64,000 bases of DNA from Glaciihabitans tibetensis (GTDB taxonomy: Bacteria > Actinomycetota > Actinomycetes > Actinomycetales > Microbacteriaceae): the NCBI RefSeq assembly GCF_003003265.1, contig NZ_PVTL01000010.1, positions 43,311 to 107,310 on the forward strand, given 5' to 3'. The notes beneath the pieces are model-generated. The model had not been told where the DNA came from. It saw only the letters and a list, made by a program, of their open reading frames with translations, and made no database searches. Positions 25,260 through 33,661 of the stretch are shown piece after piece (the first letter of the stretch is position 1; each line of letters opens with the position of its first letter). The position numbers were made by a program, and so were the translations under genes.

Positions 25260-25365
25260 GGCTTGTCATAGCGCGTGGCCTGTCATAGCCCGTGGCCTGT
25301 CATCGCGCGCCGCTTGTCGTCGCGCGCCGCTTGTCGTGACGCCCGGCAAGCGGCAAGCGGCAAGC
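25260..25365. repeat. Five 17-bp tandem repeats plus three 7-bp repeats
   Basis: Units start at 25260, 25277, 25294, 25311 and 25328 (first unit GGCTTGTCATAGCGCGT). They are followed by GGCAAGC three times (25345, 25352, 25359). The GCTTG and CAAGC cores are complementary and could fold. The array fills the space between the convergent arsC and HAD stops. Confidence 0.85.
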
Positions 25366-25367
25366 AG

Positions 25368-26090
25368 TTAGCGTGCCGCGAACGCCCGCAGCCGCGCTAC
25401 CGTGTCCACGGTCGACACATGGTGGACGCTGGACCACCCGTTCGCCTCGGCCGCCTCGCAGTTCGCTGTGAGGTCATCGATCAGCACCACCCGTCCGCCG
25501 GATGGCGCGAGCACGGTATCGGCGTGCGCGTAGATTCGCGGATCGGGCTTGGCGATGCCGATCTCGTGCGACCGCACGTACGCATCGAAGACCGTGACGC
25601 CGGCGAGCATTCGACCGCGGTGCGGCTCCCACTCGGCCACGCTGTTGGTCAGCATGCCGATGCGCACGCCGGTCGCGGCGAGCTCGCCCAGCATCTCGAG
25701 CAGCTCGACGTTCACGGGGCGGTCGCGGTACCAGTACTCGTCCCAGCGACCCAGATCTACGCGACTCTTCTGCTCGGGCGGCAGAGCGTGAGCGACGCGG
25801 GCTCCCCACTCCTGCTGGCTGAGCAGGCCGAGTTCGAGCGGCCCGAGTCCGGTTACTCCGAGTTCGCGAGCGACCTCGCCGGCGGCGGCCATCAGCACGG
25901 GCCACGGAACCCCGCTGGCCTCGACCACGTGACCGATGGCCTCGTCGAGATGCGGGGTGAGTACGCCGCCGAAGTCGCACCAGACAACGTCAAGCGGTTT
26001 AGCGGAGTCGAGGGGCGCGGTTGAGTCAACCGGTGTAGCGGAGTCGAGCGGCGCGGCTGAGCCGGGGTGAACAGCTGTGGTATCAGGCAT
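25368..26090 (-). CDS. HAD-superfamily hydrolase
   Basis: A 240-residue protein whose ATG overlaps the ATPase stop by 8 bp. HAD motifs: D-F-G-G-V-L near residue 36, L-T-N-S near 150, K-P-D-P-R-I-Y near 180 and V-L-I-D-D-L near 205. A helical cap lies between motifs I and II. The first 30 residues before motif I carry a repetitive P-L-D-S-A-x-P-V-D-S-T stretch encoded by a 36-bp repeat, probably flexible. As the last gene of an ABC importer run it may dephosphorylate an imported compound. Confidence 0.85.
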   Translation of the reverse strand: MPDTTAVHPGSAAPLDSATPVDSTAPLDSAKPLDVVWCDFGGVLTPHLDEAIGHVVEASGVPWPVLMAAAGEVARELGVTGLGPLELGLLSQQEWGARVAHALPPEQKSRVDLGRWDEYWYRDRPVNVELLEMLGELAATGVRIGMLTNSVAEWEPHRGRMLAGVTVFDAYVRSHEIGIAKPDPRIYAHADTVLAPSGGRVVLIDDLTANCEAAEANGWSSVHHVSTVDTVARLRAFAAR

Positions 26091-27192
26091 TCCGGCGGAG
26101 TCCGTTCCGGTCGAAGTGGTGGAGTTGGCTGGGCGGGATGACGGCGCGCACGGGATCGCCGACGCGAAGCCAGCGCTCGCCCTCGCGCTGAGTGATGATG
26201 AACGTGCGGTCGCCACTGCGGTCGCCACTGCGGTCGTCCACGCGCTCGCCGCGCTCGCCGACGCGCTCGCCCGTGCGGACGGTGACCTGCTGGCCGTCGC
26301 CCGTGAATTCGCAGGTTTCGGTGGTGCCTTCGACGACTAGGCCGTCCGGGGTGGTCGCGCCCGCGGCATCCGCCATCGAAATTCGGGCATCGCTCGCCCG
26401 CCAGCCGACACGTCCGTCACCCTCGGGCTGCAGGTTCATCGCGGGCGACCCCACGAAGGTGGCGACGAACTCGGTCGCGGGAGCGTGGAACAGCTCCTCG
26501 GGGGTGCCGCTCTGGGCGACAGCGCCGGCGTCCATGACCACGAGGTGAGTGGCCATTGAGAGCGCTTCGTGCTGGTCGTGGGTGACGAGCACGAGGGTGG
26601 CACCGATCTCGCGGTGCAGTCGCAGGATCTCGCCGCGGGCACTCGCGCGCAGCTGGGAGTCGAGGGCCGACAGGGGTTCGTCGAGCAGGAGCACGCCGGG
26701 CCGGCGGATGATGGCGCGGCCGAGTGCGACCCGCTGGCGTTGGCCGCCGCTCAGCTCCGCGGGCCTCCGGTGGAGCAGCTTGTCGAGGCCGAGGAGGCCG
26801 CCGACCTGGGCCACCCGCTGGGCGATCTCCGCCTTGGACGGGCCGCCGCGACGGTCGTGCCGCGCCTGCAGCCGGAGCCCAAACGACAGGTTGGCGGCCA
26901 CCGTCATGTGCGGGTAGAGCGCGTAGTCCTGGAATACCATCGCGACATCGCGGTCTCCCGCATCCTGGCCGGCAACGGGAAGGCCGCCGATGAGCAGCTC
27001 GCCGTCCGTCGCGGTCTCGAGCCCGGAGAGCACCCGCAGCAGCGTCGACTTGCCGCAGCCCGACGGACCCACGATGACCGTGAGCGATCCGGCGGGAATG
27101 TGCAGGTCGAGGGCGTTGAGGGCGGTGCTCGCGCCGTATTTTTTGGTGAGGCCGACGAGTTGGATGTCTCCGGCGATAGTGCTGGTGGTCAT
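26083..27192 (-). CDS. ABC transporter ATPase (UgpC/MalK type)
   Basis: A 369-residue ATPase. Walker A is G-P-S-G-C-G-K-S-T near residue 42, the signature L-S-G-G-Q-R-Q-R-V near 146, Walker B V-L-L-L-D-E-P near 166, and the switch His in V-T-H-D-Q-H-E. A TOBE-like C-terminal region follows but contains a low-complexity run of G-E-R-V and D-R-S-G-D-R units (12-bp DNA repeats near 26209-26270). Its ATG overlaps the permease stop (ATGA). It powers the importer encoded upstream. Confidence 0.93.
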   Translation of the reverse strand: MTTSTIAGDIQLVGLTKKYGASTALNALDLHIPAGSLTVIVGPSGCGKSTLLRVLSGLETATDGELLIGGLPVAGQDAGDRDVAMVFQDYALYPHMTVAANLSFGLRLQARHDRRGGPSKAEIAQRVAQVGGLLGLDKLLHRRPAELSGGQRQRVALGRAIIRRPGVLLLDEPLSALDSQLRASARGEILRLHREIGATLVLVTHDQHEALSMATHLVVMDAGAVAQSGTPEELFHAPATEFVATFVGSPAMNLQPEGDGRVGWRASDARISMADAAGATTPDGLVVEGTTETCEFTGDGQQVTVRTGERVGERGERVDDRSGDRSGDRTFIITQREGERWLRVGDPVRAVIPPSQLHHFDRNGLRRNA

Positions 27193-28025
27193 TTGATTCC
27201 CGACTGAAGAAAGGCGTCGGTTATCCGCCGCGAGGCGACGAGATAGACGACGAGGATGGGAAGGCTGGTGAGGGTGGCGGCCGCGAGCAGCCCGCCGAAG
27301 TTGGTGCCCTCCGCGGTCTCGAACTGGCGGAGGCCGATCTGCACGGTGGTGTCGATCTGGCGCGGGGCGACGAGCAGTGGCCAGAGGTAGTCGTTCCAGG
27401 TGGTGATGAACACGAGGATCGTCACGGCGGCGATCGCCGGACGCAGCGCCGGAAGAACGATGCTCCAGAGCACCTCGAGCGGTCGAGCGCCGTCGAGGCG
27501 GGCGGCGTTCAGTAGCGAGGGCGGCAGGGCATCGACGTGCTGCAGCAGCAGCAGCACCGCGAGGGCGGAGGCGCCGAGCTGCGGCACGATGAGCCCGAGG
27601 TCGGAGTTGAGCCAGCCGAGCTTCGCGGTGAGCAAGAACTGGGGAATGATCAGCGCCTGCGGTGGGATGGCGAGCGAGATCGTAAGAAGGGTGAGGATCA
27701 GTCCGCGCGCGCTCGGCGCGAAGTAGGCCAGCGCGAACGCACCGAGCACGGCGATGAGCAGCTGGCCGATGGCGACCCCGGCCGCCATCACAAAGGTGTT
27801 GCCGATGAGCTGTGCCACGGGCCATTCGCTGATCGCGTGCGCGTAGTGCTCGAGCGTGGGGTGGGCCGAGAACGGGCTCAGCGAATAGATCTCGTTGGCG
27901 GGCTTGAACGACGTGAGGATGCCCCAGAGCACGGGCGCGATCATAGCGAGGGTGACGACGCTGAGCACGAGGTGCCAGGCGACGCCGGCGGTTTGGCGCC
28001 GCAGCGCGCGCTCAGCCCCGGGCAC
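27189..28025 (-). CDS. ABC transporter permease (MalG/UgpE type)
   Basis: A 278-residue six-helix permease. The EAA loop reads N-A-A-R-L-D-G-A-R-P-L-E-V-L-W-S-I-V-L-P near residue 180. The end S-R-R-I-T-D-A-F-L-Q-S-G-I-K is typical. Its start overlaps the upstream permease by 14 bp, and its stop overlaps the ATPase start. Second half of the pore in this importer. Confidence 0.92.
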   Translation of the reverse strand: MPGAERALRRQTAGVAWHLVLSVVTLAMIAPVLWGILTSFKPANEIYSLSPFSAHPTLEHYAHAISEWPVAQLIGNTFVMAAGVAIGQLLIAVLGAFALAYFAPSARGLILTLLTISLAIPPQALIIPQFLLTAKLGWLNSDLGLIVPQLGASALAVLLLLQHVDALPPSLLNAARLDGARPLEVLWSIVLPALRPAIAAVTILVFITTWNDYLWPLLVAPRQIDTTVQIGLRQFETAEGTNFGGLLAAATLTSLPILVVYLVASRRITDAFLQSGIK

Positions 28026-28935
28026 GCGAGCGCCTCAGGAAGACCCAGCCGAGGCTGGCGATGCCGAAGAAGAGCAGCACGATCGCTGCGGCGGCGGACG
28101 CCATACCGGTTTCGAAGAACTCGAATCCCAGCGTGTAGATGCGGTAGTAGACGTTGTCGGTGACGCCGTCGGGGCCGCCCTGCGTGAGCACGGAGACATT
28201 GGTGAACACCCACTGGCCGGCGAGCACGATGCTGAGCAGGCCGAGCAGAACCGTGGTGCGGTTGAGCTGGGGGATGACCACGAACCGGGTGGTTTCCCAG
28301 GCGCTGGCGCGTTCGAGCCGCGCGGCCTCCAGGGTTCGCCGGTCGAGGGTGGAAAGTGCTGCGCTATAGAGAAGCATGTTGAATGCGGTGACCTTTGCGG
28401 ACGTGACGATCACGATGACGATGAGGGCGCTCGCCGGGTCGCCCAGCCAGTTCATCGGGGGCAGGCCGACGAGCGCGATGGTTTCGTTGGCGAGGCCCTG
28501 CAGGGGATTGAGGATGAAACGCCAGGAGACGGCGACCGCGACGGGGGCCACCATCACGGGCAGGAAGAGCAGCGAGCGGTAGACGGTGCTGGCCCGCCCC
28601 GGTCTCTGCCAGAGCATGATGGCCAAAAACATCGGGATGATAGTCGAAAAGGGCAGCAGCGCGGCGGCGTACAGCAGGGTCTGGCCGGCGGCCTGGCCGA
28701 ATTCGGGCTCGCGGAAGAGCCTGGCGTAGTTGTCGAGGCCGACAAAGCCGCCGGGTGCGCCCGTGAGGTTCCACTCGAGGAACGAAAGGACGCCGGTGAA
28801 CAGCGCCGGCCCGTACACCCAGACCAGCAGCAGGGCGAGCACCGGCGTGAGGTAGGGCCAGGCGCGGGCGCCCCGACGCGGGGAGCCGCTGGTGGCGACT
28901 CCCCGCGTCGGAGTGGGGGTGAGAAGAGAGGTCAC
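28012..28935 (-). CDS. ABC transporter permease (MalF/UgpA type)
   Basis: A 307-residue permease with a GTG start at 28935, 2 bp after the binding-protein stop. The N-terminus is basic (R-R-G-A-R-A-W-P-Y), followed by six helices. The EAA loop is E-A-A-R-L-E-R-A-S-A-W-E-T-T-R-F near residue 195. A wider open frame exists upstream but runs inside the binding-protein gene. Confidence 0.92.
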   Translation of the reverse strand: MTSLLTPTPTRGVATSGSPRRGARAWPYLTPVLALLLVWVYGPALFTGVLSFLEWNLTGAPGGFVGLDNYARLFREPEFGQAAGQTLLYAAALLPFSTIIPMFLAIMLWQRPGRASTVYRSLLFLPVMVAPVAVAVSWRFILNPLQGLANETIALVGLPPMNWLGDPASALIVIVIVTSAKVTAFNMLLYSAALSTLDRRTLEAARLERASAWETTRFVVIPQLNRTTVLLGLLSIVLAGQWVFTNVSVLTQGGPDGVTDNVYYRIYTLGFEFFETGMASAAAAIVLLFFGIASLGWVFLRRSRARG

Positions 28936-28937
28936 CG

Positions 28938-30254
28938 TTAGCCGACGAGCTCGCGGATACGGTCGGCCGTCTCGGTGAGGGTGGTCTTCACGTCTGCGTC
29001 GCGCAGCACGATCGGGGAGACCGCGTTGTCCTGGAGCAGAACCGTGGCCTGGTTGGCCTTCGGCCCGGGGAAGGACAGGTACGGCGCGAGTGTCTCGAGC
29101 TGCTCGAGCGGGGGCAGCAGCAGCTGGTTCTCTTCGAAGTAGCCGGCGAGGTACTCCGGGTCGGTCGCGAGATCTGCACGCAGCGGCAGGTAACCGATCT
29201 GTTCGGTGATCATCGTGTAGCCCTCCTTGCTGGTGAGGAACTTCACGAGCTCCCACGATGCGTGCTGCTTCGCCTCGTCGTCACTGAGGATCACCAGGCT
29301 CGCGCCGGAATGGGTGGGGCGGGCGTCGTCGTCGTTGAAGCTGGGGAACGCGCCCGTGCGCAGCTCGAAGTTGCCCTCGGCCGCGGTGTTGATGCTGCCC
29401 AGGACTGCGGTGGTCATGATGAGCATGCCGAGGGTTCCGGAGGAGAAGGCGGCGACCGCGTCATCGACGCTCACCGCGGGCTGCAGGCCCTCGGTGGTGA
29501 GGTCCTGCACGGCCTGCAGGCCGGCGATCGCCTCGGGGGAGTCGAGCGTGACCTCGCCTTCCGCATCCACGATCGCCCCACCGGAGCTGTTGATGACCGA
29601 CTGCGTCACGTAGTCCGACTTGCCTGAGTCGACGATTCCGAAGTACGCGCCGTAGGCACCGGTCGCGGTGATGGCGGCGGCGGCCTCGGAGACCTCCTCG
29701 ATGCTTGTGGGCGGCGCGTCGGGGTCGAGCCCGGCTGCACGGAAGAGATCGGCGTTGTAGAAGACCGTCGGAATCGACACCGTGTACGGCAGGGCCTTCA
29801 CGGTGCCGTCGGACGTGCCGGTTTTCACGAGAGCCGGGTTGATGCCCTCGACGTGGTCGGCCCACTCGTCTCCCGCGGCGTCTTCGATCGACTGGATCGG
29901 CAGCGTCTCGAGCGCCTCGGCGAGCTTGCTGTAGCCAAGCTGCACCACGTCGGGCGCGATGTCGGCGGCCACGGCCGTCTTGGTCTTGGTGAGCACGTCG
30001 GCCACCGGCACCGCCTCCGGAACCACGGTGATCTCCGGGTGAAGCTCCGCGAAACGGTCGAGGAGGGCCTGCGTGCCGTCGCCCGCGGCGCCCGCCGTTC
30101 CGTAGTTGTACGAGCTGAAGGTGATGGTGACGTTCTCGGCGGATTCGGGATCGGCGGATGTCGCGCAGCCGGTCATGGCGATGACGGAACCGATCGCGAG
30201 AAAAGTGGTGGCAACGGTGGTGATGCGGCGGAAGGAGCGCGGGGTGGTGCTCAT
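28938..30254 (-). CDS. ABC solute-binding lipoprotein (UgpB-like)
   Basis: A 438-residue exported protein with a lipobox (M-T-G-C, Cys near residue 29). The mature part has V-T-I-T-F-S-S-Y-N-Y-G, V-V-Q-L-G-Y-S-K-L, and T-V-S-I-P-T-V-F-Y-N near residue 150. H-S-G-A-S-L-V-I-L near residue 318 resembles the G-x-A conserved loop of UgpB-type proteins. It starts 4 bp inside the metallo-hydrolase stop (ATGA). With a phosphodiesterase-like enzyme alongside, a phosphodiester or sugar ligand is plausible; the specificity is inference. Confidence 0.9.
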   Translation of the reverse strand: MSTTPRSFRRITTVATTFLAIGSVIAMTGCATSADPESAENVTITFSSYNYGTAGAAGDGTQALLDRFAELHPEITVVPEAVPVADVLTKTKTAVAADIAPDVVQLGYSKLAEALETLPIQSIEDAAGDEWADHVEGINPALVKTGTSDGTVKALPYTVSIPTVFYNADLFRAAGLDPDAPPTSIEEVSEAAAAITATGAYGAYFGIVDSGKSDYVTQSVINSSGGAIVDAEGEVTLDSPEAIAGLQAVQDLTTEGLQPAVSVDDAVAAFSSGTLGMLIMTTAVLGSINTAAEGNFELRTGAFPSFNDDDARPTHSGASLVILSDDEAKQHASWELVKFLTSKEGYTMITEQIGYLPLRADLATDPEYLAGYFEENQLLLPPLEQLETLAPYLSFPGPKANQATVLLQDNAVSPIVLRDADVKTTLTETADRIRELVG

Positions 30255-31084
30255 GCTGATGCCTTTCGGGTGGGGGAGACGAAGAGGGGAAGTCCGGGCT
30301 GGGCGATGTGGATGGGGCCGGCGAAGATCTCTGCGGCGCTCCGGCGATGCCAGGCGTGATCGATCGGGTCGGTGCTGCTGAAGTGGGTGAGCACGAGGTC
30401 GGTTACCCCGGCGGCGCGGGCTGCCTGGGCTGCCTCCTGGGCGGTGAGGTGGCCGTGGCCGCTGCGATCGGTCTCGCGCAGCGTGCTCTCGCTGAGCAGG
30501 GTTCCCGCACCGTCCGCCAGGGCGGGCAGCGCATCGGTCAAGCCGGTGTCGCCGGTGTAGACGAGGCTGTCCGTACCGGCCTCGACGCGCACGCCGCAGT
30601 TGGGCGAAACGTGCGCCAACAGTTCGAAGCGCAGCGAGGCAGCGCCGACGGTGTGCGTGTCACCCGGCTCGTACTCGTGCACGTCGAAGGCGAGGTCGAA
30701 GGCGCGGTCGAGCAGGGGATGCGTCGTCACGGGAAACAGAGCGGCGAGCGTGCGCAGCGCGGCAAGAGCGCCGCGAGGCACAAAGAGCGGCACGGCCGCG
30801 ACCGACTCGTCGATCTCGAGTTCGAGCGTGCGCTCGTCGCGGCGGAGACGCTTCGAGAGCAGCATCTTGCCGAGCGGCAGGAGATCGTAGATGTGGTCGC
30901 TGTGCTGGTGGCTGATGAAGACCGCGTCGAGTGCTCGCTCGTCGAGGTGGCGGCTGGCCGAGAGCGCTGTGCCGGGGCCCGCGTCGAGCAGGATCGTTGT
31001 GTCGCCAGCGTGCACGAGGTAGCCGGAGCTGCCCTGGCCGGAGGCGGGCATGCCGGCGAGCACGCCGAGAGGGGTGAGGAGCAT
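30251..31084 (-). CDS. MBL-fold metallo-hydrolase (RNase Z/phosphodiesterase-like)
   Basis: A 277-residue protein. The metal motif S-H-Q-H-S-D-H (H-x-H-x-D-H) lies near residue 64, a later Y-T-G-D-T-G near 180, and L-T-H-F-S-S-T near 235. This matches the beta-lactamase-fold phosphodiesterase/RNase Z group. The ATG at 31084 has GGGAG 5 bp upstream. It leads the ABC operon and overlaps the binding-protein gene by 4 bp, so its role is probably tied to the imported substrate, for example opening a cyclic or diester phosphate. Confidence 0.85.
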   Translation of the reverse strand: MLLTPLGVLAGMPASGQGSSGYLVHAGDTTILLDAGPGTALSASRHLDERALDAVFISHQHSDHIYDLLPLGKMLLSKRLRRDERTLELEIDESVAAVPLFVPRGALAALRTLAALFPVTTHPLLDRAFDLAFDVHEYEPGDTHTVGAASLRFELLAHVSPNCGVRVEAGTDSLVYTGDTGLTDALPALADGAGTLLSESTLRETDRSGHGHLTAQEAAQAARAAGVTDLVLTHFSSTDPIDHAWHRRSAAEIFAGPIHIAQPGLPLFVSPTRKASA

Positions 31085-31179
31085 GGCTCCCTTTCGTTCT
31101 GGCCGCGAAAGTCCCGGCCGTTCAGAGACCATGTTCGGTGCCCCACTGAGATTGCATCAAGAAGCAGAAAGCGATAGTC

Positions 31180-31198
31180 CGATTGCCCTGCACAATCG
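31180..31198. promoter_or_regulatory. Inverted repeat between LysR gene and ABC operon
   Basis: CGATTG-CCCTGCA-CAATCG, a perfect 6-bp inverted repeat with 7-bp spacer, 96 bp upstream of the metallo-hydrolase start. It could be the LysR recognition site, whose usual form is an interrupted dyad of similar size. Confidence 0.45.
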
Positions 31199-31211
31199 TT
31201 GAAAGGCGACA

Positions 31212-32114
31212 CTATCCGTGCACGCGATTGCTCTCCGCAAGCTCGATGAGCCGCTCGATCACGGTGTTCACCGAGGGTTCACTCTGCTGCAGGTTCCACG
31301 CAACGTGGATCTCGAGCTGTGGCTCGACCGGCCCGAGCCGCAGCAGGTGCATACCGTTGGCGCGGCTCTGCTCGCCGCGCTGTTCGGAGCTGAACCCGAT
31401 GCTGTCGGTGGTCTCCAGTTCGAGCTGGTAGCTGGCGAGGTCGGTGGTGCCCGAGGCCGCGGTGAGATGCACACCGTGCTCTGCGGCCGCCGCGACGATC
31501 GCGGTTTCGATGACCGAGCTCGCCGCCGCGAAACCCGTGAGATAGGGATATCGCGGGATGTCGCTGAACGAGAGCACCTCGGTTGCCGCGAGTGGATGCC
31601 CGGCCCGCACGATAGCGACCACGGGCACGCTGAGCAGGTAGGCGCTGCCGAGACCCGGCTCGTCGACGGGCCCGTAGACGAGGCCGAGATCGAGGTCTCC
31701 GCGGAGCAGCGCGCGCAGCTGCTCCGGCGATCCCAGCTCGCGCAACATCGTCGTGATGCCGGTATCGCGCCGGCGGAGGTCTTCGAGCAGGGGCAGCAGC
31801 AACAACCGGCTGGCCGGGTAGTTTGTGGCGATCCGCAGGGCGCCGACCCGGCCGTGAGCTGCCTGCCGCGCCAGTGTGACGGCGCGATCTGCGGCGGCGA
31901 ACACCCGCTCGATCTCCGACAGAAAGACGGTGCCGGCCGGGGTGAGCTGCACGCTCCTCGAAGTGCGGTGTACGAGGCGGGCACCGACATCCGCTTCGAG
32001 CTTCTGTAATGCCTGGGTCACGGAGGGCTGGGCCATGAACAGTTTCTGGGCAGCGCGCCCGAAATGGAGCTCTTCCGCGATCGCGCGGAACACTTCGAGC
32101 TGACGGAAATCCAT
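31212..32114 (-). CDS. LysR-family transcriptional regulator
   Basis: A 300-residue LTTR starting M-D-F-R-Q-L-E-V-F at 32114. The helix-turn-helix occupies residues 18-40 (F-G-R-A-A-Q-K-L-F-M-A-Q-P-S-V-T-Q-A-L-Q-K-L-E). The two-lobe effector domain begins near residue 90. It lies directly upstream of, and in the same direction as, the phosphodiesterase/ABC operon, which is its likely target. The effector is unknown. Confidence 0.9.
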   Translation of the reverse strand: MDFRQLEVFRAIAEELHFGRAAQKLFMAQPSVTQALQKLEADVGARLVHRTSRSVQLTPAGTVFLSEIERVFAAADRAVTLARQAAHGRVGALRIATNYPASRLLLLPLLEDLRRRDTGITTMLRELGSPEQLRALLRGDLDLGLVYGPVDEPGLGSAYLLSVPVVAIVRAGHPLAATEVLSFSDIPRYPYLTGFAAASSVIETAIVAAAAEHGVHLTAASGTTDLASYQLELETTDSIGFSSEQRGEQSRANGMHLLRLGPVEPQLEIHVAWNLQQSEPSVNTVIERLIELAESNRVHG

Positions 32115-32190
32115 GGGGTACGCCCAGTCAATCCCAGCGGGATGAACGAGCGGTGGACGAGCGGCGACTAAAGACCTCTGGGCGAGGAGG

Positions 32191-32415
32191 TTAGTCGCCC
32201 GTGCGGGGCGACAGCTTGCGCAGGGCGCTTCCCTTGTGCGCGGCCTCGGCACCGGTCTTCTCGGATTTCACGATGAACGCAGGCTCATCCTCCGAGGCGC
32301 GGAAGGTCTGGCCAGCGAACTCGAAGTCGCTGGTCTTTTTCTCCACTACCTCGCCCTGGGTTCGCCCCTGGGATGTCGCCCAGCTCACACGGTCGCCTTT
32401 GCTGAAGTTCGTCAT
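32191..32415 (-). CDS. DUF2945 (HVA1/Tudor-like) protein
   Basis: A 74-residue basic protein from ATG 32415. It opens with F-S-K-G-D-R-V-S-W and contains G-E-V-V-E-K-K-T and F-R-A-S-E-D-E-P-A-F-I-V-K-S-E-K-T-G, the DUF2945 pattern. Such small beta-barrel proteins are widespread and of unknown role. An earlier in-frame Met is 7 codons upstream. Confidence 0.88.
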   Translation of the reverse strand: MTNFSKGDRVSWATSQGRTQGEVVEKKTSDFEFAGQTFRASEDEPAFIVKSEKTGAEAAHKGSALRKLSPRTGD

Positions 32416-32489
32416 CCTCGAAGAATACAAACGCACGGCGGGTCTGGTCCAGCGGCCGCCTGCGGCCGAGGCGAGTTGGTGTTGTGCTG

Positions 32490-33548
32490 CTACAGCCAGT
32501 GTCGAGCTTTGAATACTCGGTAAAGGACGAATCCGCCGACGACCATCGCGACCAGCGCGAGGGGATACCCGAGCGGCCAGTCGAGCTCCGGCATGTAGGT
32601 GAAGTTCATGCCGTAGATCGTGCCGATCAAGGTGGGGGCGAAGAGGATCGCCGCCCAGGAGGAGATTTTTTTGATCTCCTCGTTCTGCGCGAGACCCGTC
32701 TCAGAGAGTTTGCGCGTTTCCTCGTTCTGCTCGAGACTCGCCTCCGACAGCCGCCGCATCTCGTCATTCTGTTGCTGCGTGACCAGGGTGGAATGCACGG
32801 TGAGAGCGTTCTCCAGCAGGATCCGGAACGAGTCGGCACGCTCCGAGACGCGCAGCACGTGGTCGAGGACGTCGCGCAGAGACCGCTGCAGCTCAAGGTC
32901 GACGCCGTACTTGTCCGCTCCGCGCTGCAGCGATTCCAGCATCGCCTCGAGCGGCCGGGTGGCGCGCTGGAACGAGATCACCTCGCGCAACAGCTCGTAG
33001 ATCCGTCGGGAGACGGCCGGGTCTCCGGCGAACAGCTGGTCCTGAATCTCGTCGATGTCGTTCTCCAGCCCCGCGACAACGGGGCCGTAGCCATCGACCA
33101 CTTCGTCGAGGATCGTGTACAGCACCGCCTCCGGCCCCAGCGCCAGCAGATCGGGATTGTCCTCAAGCCGCTTGCGAACCTTTGCAAGGTCCGGGTTTTC
33201 CGCGTGCCTGACGGTCACCACAAATCCGGGTCCGATGAACAGATGCACCTCGCCGAACTCAACGGTCTCCTCCGCATCGAGGTACCAGGCGGGCCGCAAC
33301 ACGATGAACAGGGTGTCTCCGAAGCGCTCGAGCTTGGCGCGCTGATGCCCCTTCAGGGCGTCTTCAACCGAGAGAGGGTGGAGGGCGAACTCGTCCGCAA
33401 CCGACCGGAGTTCGTCCCGGTCTGGGCGATACAGGCCGATCCACGCCATGCCGTCCCGTTCGCGCAGCAACTCGTAGGTCTCGCTCAGGGTGTGCGGGTT
33501 GCCGGTTCGTCGTCCGCCGACGTAGATGCCGTTGTCGATCAGCGCCAT
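32490..33548 (-). CDS. CorA-family Mg2+/Co2+ transporter with extended stalk
   Basis: A 352-residue CorA protein from ATG 33548. Two C-terminal transmembrane helices flank the signature Y-G-M-N-F (Gly-Met-Asn at residues 313-315). The cytosolic funnel domain makes up the rest. The stalk helix before TM1 has three tandem 14-residue units (residues 260-301, each beginning QN-D/E-E with R/K-R/K-L/I-S following) where CorA normally has one Q-N-E-x-M-R-K-I-S copy. The DNA shows a matching 42-bp period. The insertion should lengthen the stalk by about 28 residues. Confidence 0.92.
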   Translation of the reverse strand: MALIDNGIYVGGRRTGNPHTLSETYELLRERDGMAWIGLYRPDRDELRSVADEFALHPLSVEDALKGHQRAKLERFGDTLFIVLRPAWYLDAEETVEFGEVHLFIGPGFVVTVRHAENPDLAKVRKRLEDNPDLLALGPEAVLYTILDEVVDGYGPVVAGLENDIDEIQDQLFAGDPAVSRRIYELLREVISFQRATRPLEAMLESLQRGADKYGVDLELQRSLRDVLDHVLRVSERADSFRILLENALTVHSTLVTQQQNDEMRRLSEASLEQNEETRKLSETGLAQNEEIKKISSWAAILFAPTLIGTIYGMNFTYMPELDWPLGYPLALVAMVVGGFVLYRVFKARHWL

Positions 33549-33661
33549 GATGTTCTCCGTGGGTTGCGAGGGGGGTGGATCCTCACCGGAAACTACCAGC
33601 TGAGCGGGTATTTTTCCTGTCGACCTCATCTGGCGACCTCACCGGGCGGTCAACCGGGCGG

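Noticed and set aside
25260..25365. CRISPR array
   Set aside because: The 17-bp units are directly tandem without spacers, so it is a simple repeat array.
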